Shown in pieces: positions 1-11,708 of a stretch of DNA of 64,000 bases (position 1 is the stretch's first letter; each line of letters opens with the position of its first letter). The translations under genes were made by a program, and so were the position numbers. A model generated the notes under the pieces. The model ran no database searches. It was not told the origin of the DNA and saw only the letters and a list, made by a program, of their open reading frames with translations. Source of the DNA: Strigops habroptila (Eukaryota; Chordata; Aves; Psittaciformes; Psittacidae); contig NC_044297.2 of assembly GCF_004027225.2 (NCBI RefSeq), positions 533,569-597,568 on the forward strand, written 5' to 3'.

Positions 1-113
1 GCAGCACCCCATGGAAGCAGCGGCACCCCAAGGAAGCAAGCAGCACCCCACAGAAGCAGCAGCACCCCACGGAAGCAAGCAGCACCCCACGGAAGCAAGC
101 AGCACCCCCTTAC
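1..113. repeat. Minisatellite in CNNM4 intron 1
   Basis: About five tandem units of roughly 22-24 bp, each containing the motif AGCACCCCAYGGAAGCA with small variations. The array touches the window edge, so its full length is unknown. It lies immediately downstream (in gene sense) of the CNNM4 exon 1 splice donor. Confidence 0.8.
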
Positions 114-1530
114 CCTTTTTGAACTCCTCCAGCATGGCATCCAGCTTGGTGTCATGGAACACGACGTGGACGGGGTGGTTGTAGAACTTGGTGATGGTTT
201 TGAGGGGCGTGCAGTCATCAGGGTCAACGAAAGCCAAATCCTTGACATAGAGGATGTCCATGATGTTGGAACGCTCCTCCTCGTAGACAGGGATACGAGT
301 GTAACCGCTCTCCATGATCTCTGACATGGTGTTGAAGTCCAGGATGGCGTCGCTGTTGATCATGAAGCAGTTCTGCAGCGGGGTCATCACGTCCTCCACC
401 GTCTTGGTGCGGAGCTCCAGGGCTCCTTGGATCATGTTGAGCTCTTCCCTCACCAGGTCGTTGTAGGGCTCCGTCACCTTCAGCATCTCCACCAGCTTCT
501 CCCGGTTGTAGACGGTGCCGATCTCCTGGCCCAGGATGCAGTCGAGGAGTTTGCTGATGGGGTAGGAGAGGGGGAACGTCACCAGCATGAAGAACTTGGT
601 CACCACGATGGTGTTGGCGCCCACGGCCAAGCCGTGGCGGGAGCAGAGCGCTTGGGGCACAATCTCCCCGAAGATGACAATGCCGATGGTGGAAGCGACG
701 ACGGCGCCGATTCCAGAGCCTATGAGGTCATCGAGGAAGATGGTGAGGGTGGTGTTCACCAGCACGTTACCCAGCAGCAGCGAGCACAGCAGGTAGTTCC
801 CTTTACGGCGGATGGGCTCGATCTTGCGGGCGTAGCGCTTCTCGGTGTCGGTGCCGCAGTTCTGCACGATGCGCAGCTCCATGGGGTCCAGCGCCATGAG
901 GCCCAGGTTGAGCCCGCTGAACATGCCCGACAGCACCAGCAGCACCACGATCAGGATCACCTGCAGCCACAGCGGCAACAGCGACTTCTTCTCCTCCAAC
1001 ACCATGAGCCACCCGTCGGGGTCGGGATGGGGCAGCCAGGCCTGGCCGGCCCGGCGCTGGCTGCACAACACGTAGGTCTTTACCTTCTCGCCCTTCCGCA
1101 GGGCGCGGACCTGCACCCGCAGCAGGGCCGAGGTGTCGAAGACCTCAGCGGGGCCGGGCTGCACCACCACGTCCTGGGTGCGATAGGAACAGGAGCCGTT
1201 CGGGGCAGAACCGTTCTCAGCCGGGCGCAGCTCGGCGAACGCCACCCGTTCCCCGGTGCGAGGTCCCAGCCCCTGCCCGTAGAAGCGCAGCAGCAGCTCG
1301 CTGCCCTCCGTCACACGGATGGGCCCGCGGGACGGAGCCACCGGCGCCGGCTTCGTGCTCTCCTCCAGCCGCATCCCCAGCACCACGTTGTCCCCGTCCG
1401 GCGGCCCCGGGCGGGACACGGCGGCAGCGGCGGCGGCGCCGGGCAGCGCCAGCAGCAGCAGCGGCGGCAGCAGCAGCACCGAGGGGAACCCGCCGCCGCC
1501 GCCGCGCCGCCGCCCGACGCCCGCCGCCAT
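114..1530 (-). CDS. CNNM4: CNNM4 (cyclin M4 / ACDP4), first coding exon, partial gene
   Basis: CNNM proteins are membrane proteins that regulate or carry out Mg2+ extrusion, CNNM4 basolaterally in epithelia. The ATG is at 1530..1528 and the exon stays open for 472 codons plus one base to a GTAAGG donor at 113. In order: an Arg/Gly-rich start and hydrophobic signal/anchor (about residues 1-38); an extracellular domain with NGS sequons; the DUF21 transmembrane domain (about 180-355) with the family motif [20 protein letters not shown]; then the start of the CBS pair ([20 protein letters not shown]), ending at EEFKKG. From memory, the human CNNM4 first exon also ends at EEFKKG. CNNM4 is preferred to the paralogs on sequence and because it neighbours LMAN2L. 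The second CBS half and the cyclic-nucleotide-binding-like domain lie off the left edge. It starts head-to-head with LMAN2L, 845 bp apart. Confidence 0.95.
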
Positions 1531-1829
1531 GTTGGCGTCTCGCAACCGCCTCACGCCGCGCCCCCTTCCCGCCCCGAGCGGGGCCGCGTCACACCCTCCC
1601 GCCACCCCCCCGTTCCCCTTCTCCTCTGCCTTAAAGGGGCGATGGCAGAGCGGGGCCGGCATGGCGCGGGGTAAGGAAGGGGATGGGTGGTGGCGGGGAG
1701 GAGTGTGGTAAGCGGAGTGGGGTGTAAGGGGGTGGGAAGGGGGTGGGGGTATCTGTTAGGTGGGAGTTGAGCCCCCCCGGGGGTGTGTGGGGTGCAGGAG
1801 GAACTAGGGTGAGCAGGACCTGGAGGGGG

Positions 1830-2148
1830 AACACTAGGACCTGGATGGGGGCACTAGGACCGGGGAAGGAGGGAAACTAGGACCTCGGGGAGGCGCGCAC
1901 TAGGATCTGGGGGAAGGGGGCACTAGGACCTGGAGGAGGGGCAATAGGACCGTGGAGAGGGGCACTTGGGACCTGGGGGAAGAGGGCACTAGGATCTGGG
2001 GGAGGCAGGCACAAGGATCTGGTGGCGGGGCAACAGGACCGGGGAGGGGGGCACTAGGATCGGGAGGGGGGCACTAGGATCGGGGAAGGGGACACTAGGA
2101 TCTGGGGAGGGCAATAGGACCGGGGAGGGGGGCACTAGGACCTGGGGG
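1830..2148. repeat. G-rich minisatellite between CNNM4 and LMAN2L
   Basis: About a dozen imperfect units of roughly 20-27 bp built on GGGGGCACTAGGAYCTGGGG. It lies between the two divergent genes. Lengths vary, with A/G-run indels, as expected of replication slippage. Confidence 0.8.
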
Positions 2149-2199
2149 CGCGCCCCTCAGGACATTGCGCGCCAGGAGCGGGCGCGGATCCTTTAAGTC

Positions 2200-2374
2200 C
2201 TCCAGAACTACATTACCCATCAACCTCTGCGCGCACCCCCTTCGCACCTCTCAGTTGACAGTCCTCTCCTCCAACCCGCGTGCGGCGGGCCTGGGCGAGG
2301 CAGCCAATGGGTGAGCTCGGCGCGGATAGCTGTCCAATGGGCGGGCGGGGCGGAGCGCGGGCGGCAGGGGCAAG
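2200..2374. promoter_or_regulatory. Shared CpG-rich promoter region of CNNM4 and LMAN2L with two CCAAT boxes
   Basis: CCAAT boxes occur at 2304-2308 and 2334-2338, 30 bp apart, both in CCAATGG context as NF-Y prefers and within 75 bp of the LMAN2L ATG. A sequence reading ACTACATTACCCA near 2208-2220 resembles the ZNF143/THAP11 motif, degenerately. No TATA box was seen. Function is inferred from motifs and position. Confidence 0.6.
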
Positions 2375-5300
2375 ATGGCGGCGGCGGGCCGGTGGCGGGC
2401 CGGGCTGGCGCTGGTGGCGCTGGCGCTGGCGCTGAGGGGGCCGCGGGCCGAGCAGACGGAGGAGCACCTCAAGCGGGAGCACTCGCTCTCCAAACCCTAC
2501 CAGGGTGAGTGGGGCAGGGCAGGGCGCTGGTGGAAGGTGCCCCGGTGCCCCGGTGTCCGGTACCGACAGCCGCGTTGTGGGCCGCAGGTGTGGGCTCGGC
2601 CAGCTCGGGGCTGTGGGACCTGCAGGGTAACGCCATGGTCATGACCCAGTTCATCCGCCTCACCCCCGATGTGCAGAGCAAGCAGGGAGCCGTGTGGAAC
2701 CGAGTGGTGAGCGCGGGGGGGCACCACGATGGGGTGGGGGTGAGGGGCGGGACCGTGGGGTCCCCCTTTTGGGATGAGGGGGCTCGAAGAAGGGGTTAAG
2801 GGCAGGGTTCGGGGGTTTGGGGGGGCTTGGGGTGAGCAGAGGGGAAGTGGGGGCCTTGGGAAGGGGGTTTAGGAGGGCCTGAGACTGAGCCAGGGGTGTT
2901 GGGGGGGGGCCCGAGTAAGGGGTGCAGGGTATGGGCAGGAGTGGGGGGGCTGGCAGAGGGGGTGCGAGGTAAAGGGAGGGTCTGGGGGGGGTATCAGGGC
3001 AGGTCTGGGGCAAATGAGGGTGCAGGGGGGTCCAGGCCAGCAGATATGAGGGGTTTGGGGTGGGGGGAATTGGGAGGAGGGGGTGGAAGGGGTAGGGGGG
3101 AGGCTGGCTGGGGTTGTGGAGTGGGGAAAGGGGGAGCTATGGGGCTTGGAGCTGGTACCACTGCAGCTCCCAGCCTTTGGCGTGGTGGTTCCTGCAAGGG
3201 CTGAGCCACCCCATGGGAATTTGGGGTGCTGGGGGTCTCCCGTGGGATCACCATGGCTGGAGCTGCTGCTCCCTTTGCCATGGCCAGCTCTGGAAGTGGG
3301 GCAGGTAAAGCAGCAGCTTGACAGGGTGCACCGGCGCTGCGCTCTGTTAGGGTGTTTCACCCAGCACACAGCAACGCTCCCTTGAATTCCGGGATAATTC
3401 CCATTGAATTTCAAGTCGGGGGTGAAAGCTGGGGGGATGTTGTGCCCCAGGACCCACAGGGGTTTGGAAAACACCCTACGAGACCAGAGCGATCCATCAC
3501 GCTCTGATTTAGTGATATATAACGTTGAGGGAGGTTGCTTTTCCTTCGGGCTTTCTCTCCTTTTCCTTTGGGCTTTCTCTCCTTTTCCTTCGGGCTTTCT
3601 CTCCTTTTCCTTCGGGCTTTCTCTCCTTTTCCTTCGGGCTTTCTCTCCTTTTCCTTCGGGCTTTCTCTCCTTTCCTTCGGGCTTTCTCTCCTTTTCCTTC
3701 GGGCTTTCTCTCCTTTTCCTTCGGGCTTTCTCTCCTTTTCCTTCGGGCTTTCTCTCCTTTTCCTTCGGGCTTTCTCTCCTTTTCCTTCGGGCTTTCTCTC
3801 CTTTTCCTTTGGGCTTTCTCTCCTTTTCCTTTGGGCTTTCTCTCCTTTTCCTTTGGGCTTTCTCTCCTTTTCCTTTGGGCTTTCTCTCCTTTTCCTTTGG
3901 GCTTTCTCTCCTTTTCCTTTGGGCTTTCTCTCCTTTTCCTTTGGGCTTTCTCTCCTTTTCCTTTGGGCTTTCTCTCCTTTTCCTTTGGGCTTTCTCTCCT
4001 TTTCCTTTGGGCTTTCTCTCCTTTTCCTTTGGGCTTTCTCTCCTTTTCCTTTGGGCTTTCTCTCCTTTTCCTTTGGGCTTTCTCTCCTTTTCCTTTGGGC
4101 TTTCTCTCCTTTTCCTTTGGGCTTTCTCTCCTTTTCCTTTGGGCTTTCTCTCCTTTTCCTTTGGGCTTTCTCTCCTTTTCCTTTGGGCTTTCTCTCCTTT
4201 TCCTTGGGTTAGCTCTCAGGAAATGCAGCTTCCAACCAAAGCCACCAGTCGTCTTCCCAACATCCCATGAGCAAATCTGCCCTTTAGCACAGGGAATTTA
4301 TTGGGAGCTCAGGAAGTAACTGGCTCGGCAGGAGTGTGTGAGGTATTTTGCTGGAGCTCCTGTTGCCTTGGAATAGTGCGAGATCAGAAGCGGATCCTTG
4401 GCTTTTTATAGCCTTGGGTAACAAGCAGTTCCCTCGGCTTAATGATGTCCCTTGGGATTCATTATTCTTGCTCACATGCAAACTATGGGATAGCATGGTC
4501 TGTTGGCAAGGGAAATGTGGAGTGGTGGCACATGGAGCTGTTGTGACAGGCACAGCACGGTGCACACTGTCCCTTAACCTTCATGGGCACAGAAGCAGTG
4601 GGTGCCGGCCCTGGGACACCCTCCTGTCACATCCGTGCTCCTTTTCTTGCAGCCGTGTTACCTCCGGGACTGGGAGATGCAGGTGCACTTCAAAATCCAC
4701 GGGCAAGGCAAGAAGAACCTGAACGGGGATGGCTTTGCCATCTGGTACACCAAGGATCGCATGCAGCCAGGTGAGCGTGGCTGCAGCCACTGTGGCTCCA
4801 GGGGAAGGTGTCGGCAACGTGCCACCTTCTCATGGGATGGTTTGGGTTGGAGGGACCTTAAAGCTCATCCAGCTCCAACCCCCTGCCACGGGCAGGGACA
4901 CCTTCCACTAGAGCAGGTTGCTCCAAGCCCCTGTGTCCAACCTGGCCTTGAACACTGCCAGGGATGGGGCAGCCACAGCTTCTCTGGGCACCCTGTGCCA
5001 GCGCCTCAGCACCCTCACAGGGAAGAGCTTCTGCCTCAGAGCTCATCTCAATCTCCCCTCTGGCAGCTTAAAGCCATTCCCCTTGTCCTGTCCCTATGGG
5101 CCTTTGTCCAAAGCCCCTCTCCAGGTTTCCTGGAGCCCCTTTAGGCACTGGAGCTGCTCTAAGGTCTCCCCTTCAGGAGCCTTCTCTTCTCCAGGCTGCC
5201 CCAGCCCAGCTCTCTCAGCCTGGCTCCAGAGCAGAGCTGCTCCAGCCCTCGCAGCAGCTCCGGGGCCTCCTCTGGCCTCGCTCCAGCAGCTCCACGTCCC

Positions 5301-8300
5301 TCTGGTGCTGCTGCCCCAGAGCTGGATCAGAACTGCAGGGGGGGTCTCCCCATCACGCAGCAGAGGGGCAGGATCCCCTCTCTCAACCTGCTGCTCACGC
5401 AGGGGCACTGGGAGGCTGGAGTCACTTGGGGGTCAGGGCTTTGGGGTTGTTTTGCCCTGATTTTGGGGTCAGTGTAATGGGAAGTGTGGGGCCTCTTGCA
5501 CTGGGAGTCAGCTCCTTAAAAAACAGGCTGTGGAGGAAGCTCAATCCTTGAGCAGCAAAGGCAAAGGGATTTCATCTGCCCCTCTGACTTCCCTGCCTGC
5601 TCTGTGTGCTCTGTTCACTGCTCAAGGCCTCCTCCTTACCTGCTCCAGAACAACAGGATGAGTAACAAACCCTTTGCAACGCCTGCCTGGCTTTGCCATC
5701 CTTAACCAAAGGCTCTCCTTCCTCCTAGGACCTGTCTTTGGAAGCAAAGATAACTTCCTGGGGCTGGGGGTGTTTGTGGACACCTACCCAAACGAGGAGA
5801 AGCAGCAGGAGGTGAGTTAGGAGAGCAGAACAGGACCATGCTGCCCACCAGCTGCCTGCACGGGCAGAGCTGAGGTTATGTCCCTTCAGTGCCATGCTGT
5901 GACCTTCCCTGAGCTCTGAAGTCAGAGAGCACCTACTGCAGCTACCTGATGACCCCACCAGTGTTGTGAGCTCCTGGGCTATTCTGGAGGCTGCCACAAG
6001 TAGTATCTGAGGTGGAGCTGTACCAAGAGCGTTGTAGACCTTGAGTAGAGCAGTTCCTGAGCTGCCAGCCCAGGCCTGCCCGTGTGACAGGGCTGTTTCA
6101 GGGTGCAGTGTGGCACTGGCTCTGCCCCTTTGGGAGACGTCCATGTGAAGACCTTTGTGTTCCTGATGTGTCTGTTGCTCGTTTGGAGGTTTATTGGTGT
6201 GTGTTCCTATGGAGAAGGGAGTGTAGAGGTAGTTAAAACCAAGCCCTGCCCTGGAATCTCTTTCATCACTCCAAAACCAAAGCTGGACTCTATCTTAATT
6301 CCAGTTTTCCTTAAAAAATAGGCCCTGTTTTACCCCAAGACCTTGGTGCTGATCCCAGCAGTGGGATTAACACCACTTATCCTGGGGAGAGGGACGAAAG
6401 GTGCAGTTGGGATGTGCCCTGACCTTGGAGCTGCTGAGAAATGCTGAGTAAGAACCAGCTTTTGTTCAGGCACCCAAAGCAGCAGCTCTGGTGCAGGGGT
6501 GGACTTTGTGCTTGTAAAAGCCTTTCTGAGCTATTTGGTGCCTTGTTAATGGGATTAATGTGGTGCTGGGTGGATCCTGGTGACTTGCGGTGGCAGAGCT
6601 GCTTTGGTGGGGTGAAAGGGATGCACAGTGGGTCTTCCTTAAAGGAAATAATCAGTGGAACATGGGCTTCCTGGCACCTGGAGAGGGCTGCCCTCCTGTG
6701 CTCAGGCACAGGGCAGGGAAGGGATGTGTGGAATCGTGGAATCCCAGCCTGGTTTGGGTTGGAAGGGGCCTTAAAGCTCATCCAGCTCCAACCCCCTGCC
6801 CCGGGCAGGGACACCTTCCACTAGAGCAGGTTGCTCCAAGCCCCTGTGTCCAACCTGGCCTTGAACACTGCCAGGGATGGGGCAGCCACAGCTTCTCTGG
6901 GCACCCTGTGCCAGCGCCTCAGCACCCTCACAGGGAAGAGCTTCTGCCTCAGAGCTCATCTCAATCTCCCCTCTGGCAGGTTAAAGCCATTCCCCTTGGC
7001 CTGTCCCTACAGGCCCTTGTCCAAAGCCCCTCTCCAGGTTTCCTGGAGCCCCTTTAGGCACTGGAGCTGCTCTTGCTGTTGGGGCTCTGGCTTTTGTGCG
7101 AGTGAGCTGCTGCATGGGCAGGAGCAACACGGCAACACCTGATGTGGCTTTCACCCCCCGGCACCTTTCCCTCTCCGTGTGTCCGGATTCAGCACCTACC
7201 ACCTAAACCCCTCCCTGCTTTACTCTCTGCTAAGCTGAGCTCTCCAGGAAGGAAGTTTCCAGGTTGCAGGTTAACACTAAACTCTGGTCTGTGACCATCT
7301 TGCCTCTGTGCTCTTTCTTGCTTTGCGATAACCCTGGACTGGCAGGCTCAGAAGAGGAGGTACAGCCCGGGAAATCAGGTACTTCCTCTTGCTGACCTTC
7401 CCGTTCCCAAGCTCTCCGGTCTCCCCTTGGCTCACAGTTGAGGAATTCCCTCCTCTGAGCTCCAGAAATCCCTTTGTGAGCTGGGAGAGGCTGCATGAAA
7501 CCGCCTGGCCTCCATCCTGAACGTCCAGGAGCCCAAGGGATGGAATTGGGATCGTGCTGTTGTGGCGTTGAGGCAGATTCTTAGTGGCATGAAGCAGTTT
7601 GGGCTCCCTAGGGCTGTTGGTTCATGGTAGCACCAAGCTGGTGGAGCAAGAGCAGCAGCTCAGCTCCAGCCTTGCCCCCTGGCAGCGCGTCTTCCCCTAC
7701 ATCTCGGCCATGGTGAACAACGGTTCCCTCACCTACGACCACGACCGGGACGGGCGCCCCACGGAGCTGGGGGGCTGCACGGCCATGGTGAGGAACCTCA
7801 ATCACGACACCTTCCTGGTCATCCGCTACGTGAAGAGGAGGCTGACGGTGAGTGCTGCCAGCCCCGGGCCCACGGGGCAGCGGGGCCAGGGCACGGGCTC
7901 AGGGACCTGCTTCTGCCCCAGGTCCTGATCGACATCGACGGGAAGCACGAGTGGAGGGACTGCATCGACGTGCCGGGCGTGCGCCTGCCCCGTGGCTACT
8001 ACTTTGGGACTTCTTCTGTCACTGGAGACCTCTCAGGTACTGCCCTGGCATCCCAAACCTTGTTTCCCGAGCAGCTCCTGTGCAGCTTTGGGTGTCTGGA
8101 GGCGCAGCTTGGTACCTGCTGGGGCTTACAGGAGCACGTGAGGATCTTCCCATGCTTTAAGCTGTGAGCAGGAGCTTTGGGGTTTCGCTCGCAGCAGCTC
8201 CTGAGGAGCCCAAAGCCTGGTCTTGGTGTGTTGCTCCCCGAGTGCTTGCTTTAGGCAGCGATTCCCACTTCCCTTGAGCTCCCTGCATGGCCCAGCCTCA

Positions 8301-9800
8301 GCCACCAAGAGTGCAGAAAGCGGCTGTAGCAGCTCAGCCAGAGGCTCTGTCTCCAAAACAAGCCCTTGGGGAGGAGTAAAAGCAGGATGAGCACTGAAAA
8401 AGAACCTCCTCTGCTCTCCTGCCACAGCCCGTGGCGCCTGGGTTATCCCCAAGGGCAGCACTGGAAGGAACTGCCTTCACTGCAGCCACTGCATTGCAGC
8501 CACTGCATTACAGCCCTGCCACAGAGTCCCTCCTGCCCTCTGGCTCTGCTCTGGGGGTGTTTTGCTTTGGATTTCACATCCTGAGAGCTCTGGGCTGCCC
8601 CTTATTGAGGGAGGACCTAAAGCTGCAGCTTTTCACCCTCCTCAGCGTAATACTTCTCCCCTGGTGCTGGTGGAGGTGCTGTGAGATCTGCTGTTACCCC
8701 GCTGGGCCTCTTTGGGCACGTTTTAAGCCTGATTTGAGCTCTGCCTCTATAGCAGTGCATCGATGGGTGTCTGAGCCCATCGTTGGCTCCAACAGCAGTT
8801 CCTTTTCTCTCCCAGATCCCTGCCCGGTGCCCGGGGAGCTGGTGTGGAGCTGGTGTGGAGCACTCGCCTTGTCCCACTAACAACCCCACCAGCACGAGCA
8901 AAGGGCCACGTGAGGCCGATGCTAACACCTTCCCTTCGGGTGGCTCACAGGCTTCTCCCAGTTGGGGCTGGTGGCTTTCAGTTTAGCTTAAAGGTTCCTG
9001 TTGGCTGAGGGCACAGCTCAGCCCAGCAGAGATCCTGCCCTCCGCAGGTGAGTTTTCCCACCTTGGGAAGGGAGAGCAGCACCTTTGTCCCAAGTGCTAA
9101 CGCGCCGTGGTGCTGCCTGAGGCACCCAGCCCCTGGCCAGAGCTGTGTCTGTCGGTGGTGCCTCAGGACATGGTGGTTCTCTGCTTGCAGACAACCACGA
9201 CATCATCTCCCTGAAGCTTTACCAGCTGACAGTGGAGAGGACCCCGGAGGAGGAGAAGCGGGACAGGGAGGTCTATCTGCCCGTCGTGGACAACCTGAAG
9301 CTGCCAGGAAGTGAGTAGGAGCTGCTGGTGTCACCCCAGGGCAAGGTGGGACCAGCAGGGTTGGGGGACTTGGAGGGTTGTGGAGGAGAAGCCACATCTT
9401 GAGAGCGAACGAGCTGAGCTCCACCTGGAATCATAGAGTCATGGAATGGTTTGGGTTGAAGGGATCTTAAAGCTCATCCAGCTCCAACCCCCTGCCACGG
9501 GCAGGGACACCTTCCACTAGAGCAGGTTGCTCCAAGCCCCTGTGTCCAACCTGGCCTTGAGCACTGCCAGGGCTGGCAGTTCAGGAGGGGTTACTGGTGT
9601 GGGTTTTGGGGCTCTCGGGGTGCTCATGGGCTGGTTTCCCTCCTCTCTCCCTCCCAGTGGAGGCACCGCTGGAGCCCATGAGTGGCCTGGCTCTCTTCTT
9701 GATCGTCTTCTTCTCCCTCGTTGCCATCGTTTTCGCCATCGTCATCGGAGTCATCATCTACAACAAGTGGCAGGAGCAGAGCCGGAAACACTTCTATTGA
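2375..9800 (+). CDS. LMAN2L: LMAN2L (VIPL), L-type lectin of the early secretory pathway
   Basis: VIPL is a type I membrane lectin of the ER that binds high-mannose glycoproteins and is related to VIP36 and ERGIC-53. Coding exons: 2375-2504, 2588-2706, 4653-4770, 5729-5811, 7686-7847, 7922-8036, 9191-9310, 9658-9800. Phases join to exactly 330 codons including TGA, with GT-AG borders throughout. Visible in order: a signal peptide (about residues 1-25); the lectin domain with NGDGFAIWYTKDRMQPG, FVDTYPNEEKQQ, sequon NGS in AMVNNGSLTYDHDRDG, two cysteines (GGCTAM, WRDCID) that probably pair, and RGYYFGTSSVTGDLSDNHD; a stalk; a transmembrane helix (about 293-316); and a 12-residue cytosolic tail ending SRKHFY. 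Human VIPL, from memory, is 348 aa and ends in RKRFY. Intron 2 carries a large minisatellite; introns 3, 4 and 7 carry CR1 fragments. Confidence 0.97.
2707..3150. repeat. G-rich low-complexity stretch in LMAN2L intron 2
   Basis: Strongly G-skewed on the plus strand, with many GGGG runs (GGGGTTTGGGGGGGCTTGGGG and similar) and no clear unit length. Because it is G-rich in the transcript, G-quadruplex or R-loop formation is plausible. No coding signal was found. Confidence 0.6.
3538..4207. repeat. 22-bp minisatellite, about 30 copies, in LMAN2L intron 2
   Basis: A nearly perfect head-to-tail array of GGGCTTTCTCTCCTTTTCCTTY. Almost all units are exactly 22 bp; one near 3670 lacks a single T. The variable base is C or T: unit 1 has TTCGGG, unit 2 TTTGGG, the next roughly ten TTCGGG, and all from about 3807 on TTTGGG. 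Because 22 is not a multiple of three, all plus frames stay open for over 200 codons; this is a by-product and not a gene. Confidence 0.95.
4830..5405 (-). mobile_element. CR1 retroposon fragment, antisense, LMAN2L intron 3
   Basis: Begins with the reverse complement of a CR1 3' end (GGTTTGGGTTGGAGGGACCTT) and runs into upstream CR1 sequence. It belongs to the young, highly similar group that recurs across this window. The element lies between exons 3 and 4. Confidence 0.9.
6726..7080 (-). mobile_element. CR1 fragment, antisense, LMAN2L intron 4
   Basis: Same subfamily as the copy at 4830, truncated at its 5' end after about 350 bp (in sense terms). Confidence 0.9.
9428..9580 (-). mobile_element. 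Short CR1 3' end, antisense, LMAN2L intron 7
   Basis: About 150 bp of the CR1 3' terminus, starting at ATCATAGAGTCATGGAATGG. It ends about 80 bp before the last LMAN2L exon. Confidence 0.85.
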
Positions 9801-10916
9801 CTTGGGAATACCCTGGGATCGCCCATGGCTAGTCCTTGGTAGCCACCTCCTGCCTCCCACCATTCGCACACTGGCCAGAGCGTGCTGGACCGACCCCCAT
9901 GGCAGGGACCTTTGTGTCCCCCCAGAATCCCACCGGGGACGGCTGCTGTTTCTTGTTGGGCTCCAGAACTCCAGTGCTGCTCCTGGTGGGAGCCGGGATC
10001 CTCAGCGTGTCCTGTGGTGCCTGCAGGGATGGAGCTGCCACCTCCTGAAGGAGCTTTGCTTTGGGAATTGTTCAGGAGGATGTCCGGACATGGGCAGGAT
10101 GTGAGGGATGCCAGCGAGCAGGGCCCGGCCGAGCGCCTGTTTCCACACCAGATCCCACCACCAGATTCCTCCTTCCTTCCAAGCAATTCCACTTCCAGGA
10201 GGGATTTTCCAAGCTGTTCACCCCACTCTGGCTGCTTTCTGTCACCTGCCTTAGGCTGGTGTTGGAGCCCAGGCAGCTTTTCTTTGTACTCAGATCCCCG
10301 CACCGGTGCTGTTTGCATGTCGTGTCGTGGCTTCTGGCACCTTTCCCCTCGGTGCTCGCTGCATCCCAGGGCTTCCTCCAAGGATTTCCCTGCCTTGGAG
10401 CCGGAGCTCTTGCTGCCTTTCAGGGAGTTGTGGTTCAATCCTACCTCAGGGACTGCTTTGGTCAATGATTTCTTGGTGTTCTCTTGCTGGTTATTGCATC
10501 CACTCTCGCCCCTGGGGACCCCAGCACAAGATGATGGTCCCCAGAGGGACCCAGGAGAGGGAGACATTTAGGTCGGTTTGTCCCAGGGGAGTCTTTAATG
10601 GCTCTGGGGACATCAGGATGGCAAATCTGCAGCCCCATCCTTGGCAGCACCCTCCTCGATGGCACCCTGGGGAGCTGTGCCCATGCCCTGCAGCTTTCCA
10701 GGACCCTCACACCAGGATGGATCCCTGTGGAGGTCCCAGAGGTACGCGGGGCAGGGGGGGCACACACGTGGCTGGTTGGGGGGGAGCCTTTTTCCAAGTG
10801 CCCAGCACTGGTTGTGGTGTAAAAGGAGAGTTTTCCTGGTGGGTTTGGTCTCTTTTTGCCTCATAACCAGGAGCGAAACGCGGGTGCCTCTCCCTGGAGC
10901 TGCTCTGGTGTCTCAG

Positions 10917-10922
10917 AATAAA
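10917..10922 (+). other. LMAN2L: LMAN2L polyadenylation signal AATAAA
   Basis: The hexamer lies about 1.1 kb after the LMAN2L stop and is followed by GT-rich sequence (GTTGGTGCGTGTGTG) typical of a downstream element. It implies a 3' UTR of about 9801-10940 that contains no CR1. Confidence 0.75.
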
Positions 10923-10967
10923 CGTTGGTGCGTGTGTGACATGGAGTGAGAGTGTGAGCAGCAGGTC

Positions 10968-11515
10968 GGGGGGGGATCCTGCCCCTCTGCTGTGCTTTGG
11001 GGAGCCCCCCCCTGCAGTCCTGACCCAGCGCTGGGGCAACAGCAGCAGAGGGACGTGGAGCTGCTGGAGCGAGGCCAGAGGAGGCCCCGGAGCTGCTGCG
11101 AGGGCTGGAGCAGCTCTGCTCTGGAGCCAGGCTGAGAGAGCTGGGCTGGGGCAGCCTGGAGAAGAGAAGGCTCCTGAAGGGGAGACCTTAGAGCAGCTCC
11201 AGTGCCTAAAGGGGCTCCAGGAAACCTGGAGAGGGGCTTTGGACAAGGGCCTGGAGGGACAGGACAAGGGGAATGGCTTTAACCTGCCAGAGGGGAGACT
11301 GAGATGAGCTCTGAGGCAGAAGCTCTTCCCTGTGAGGGTGCTGAGGCGCTGGCACAGGGTGCCCAGAGAAGCTGTGGCTGCCCCATCCCTGGCAGTGTTC
11401 AAGGCCAGGTTGGACACAGGGGCTTGGAGCAACCTGCTCTAGTGGAAGGTGTCCCTGCCCGGGGCAGGGGTTGGAGCTGGAGGAGCTTTAAGGTCCCTTC
11501 AACCCAAACCAGTCT
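10968..11515 (+). mobile_element. CR1 fragment, sense, between LMAN2L and FER1L5 3' ends
   Basis: Sense-strand CR1 of the young group (GAGAGAGCTGGGCTGGGGCAG), ending near AAGGTCCCTTCAACCCAAACC. It occupies most of the gap between the two convergent poly(A) signals. Confidence 0.9.
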
Positions 11516-11708
11516 GCAACACGATGGGCTCATGTCACCACCAAGTCCCTTGGGTGCAGCATCCCCTCCCCAAACCCCTGCTGTTGGGTGCTGTAGCAAG
11601 GTGGGGGCTGCACCCCAGTGCCATGGGGCTCCCTGAGGTGGAGCAGCTCCTTTCTCTCCCCCAGCCCAATGCACTGGGGATGATTCTTTGCCCATTGTTG
11701 GATGTAGC

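Noticed and set aside
427-1711. Plus-strand ORFs of 415 and 130 codons across the CNNM4 exon
   Set aside because: Shadows of the GC-rich CNNM4 coding exon on the other strand; the minus-strand translation matches the CNNM family throughout.
3404-4319. Three overlapping long plus-strand ORFs (225-288 codons) of FSFGLSLLFLWAFSPFPLG repeats
   Set aside because: All three frames read the same 22-bp minisatellite inside LMAN2L intron 2; the unit contains no stop in any frame. No start context, homology or splice evidence.
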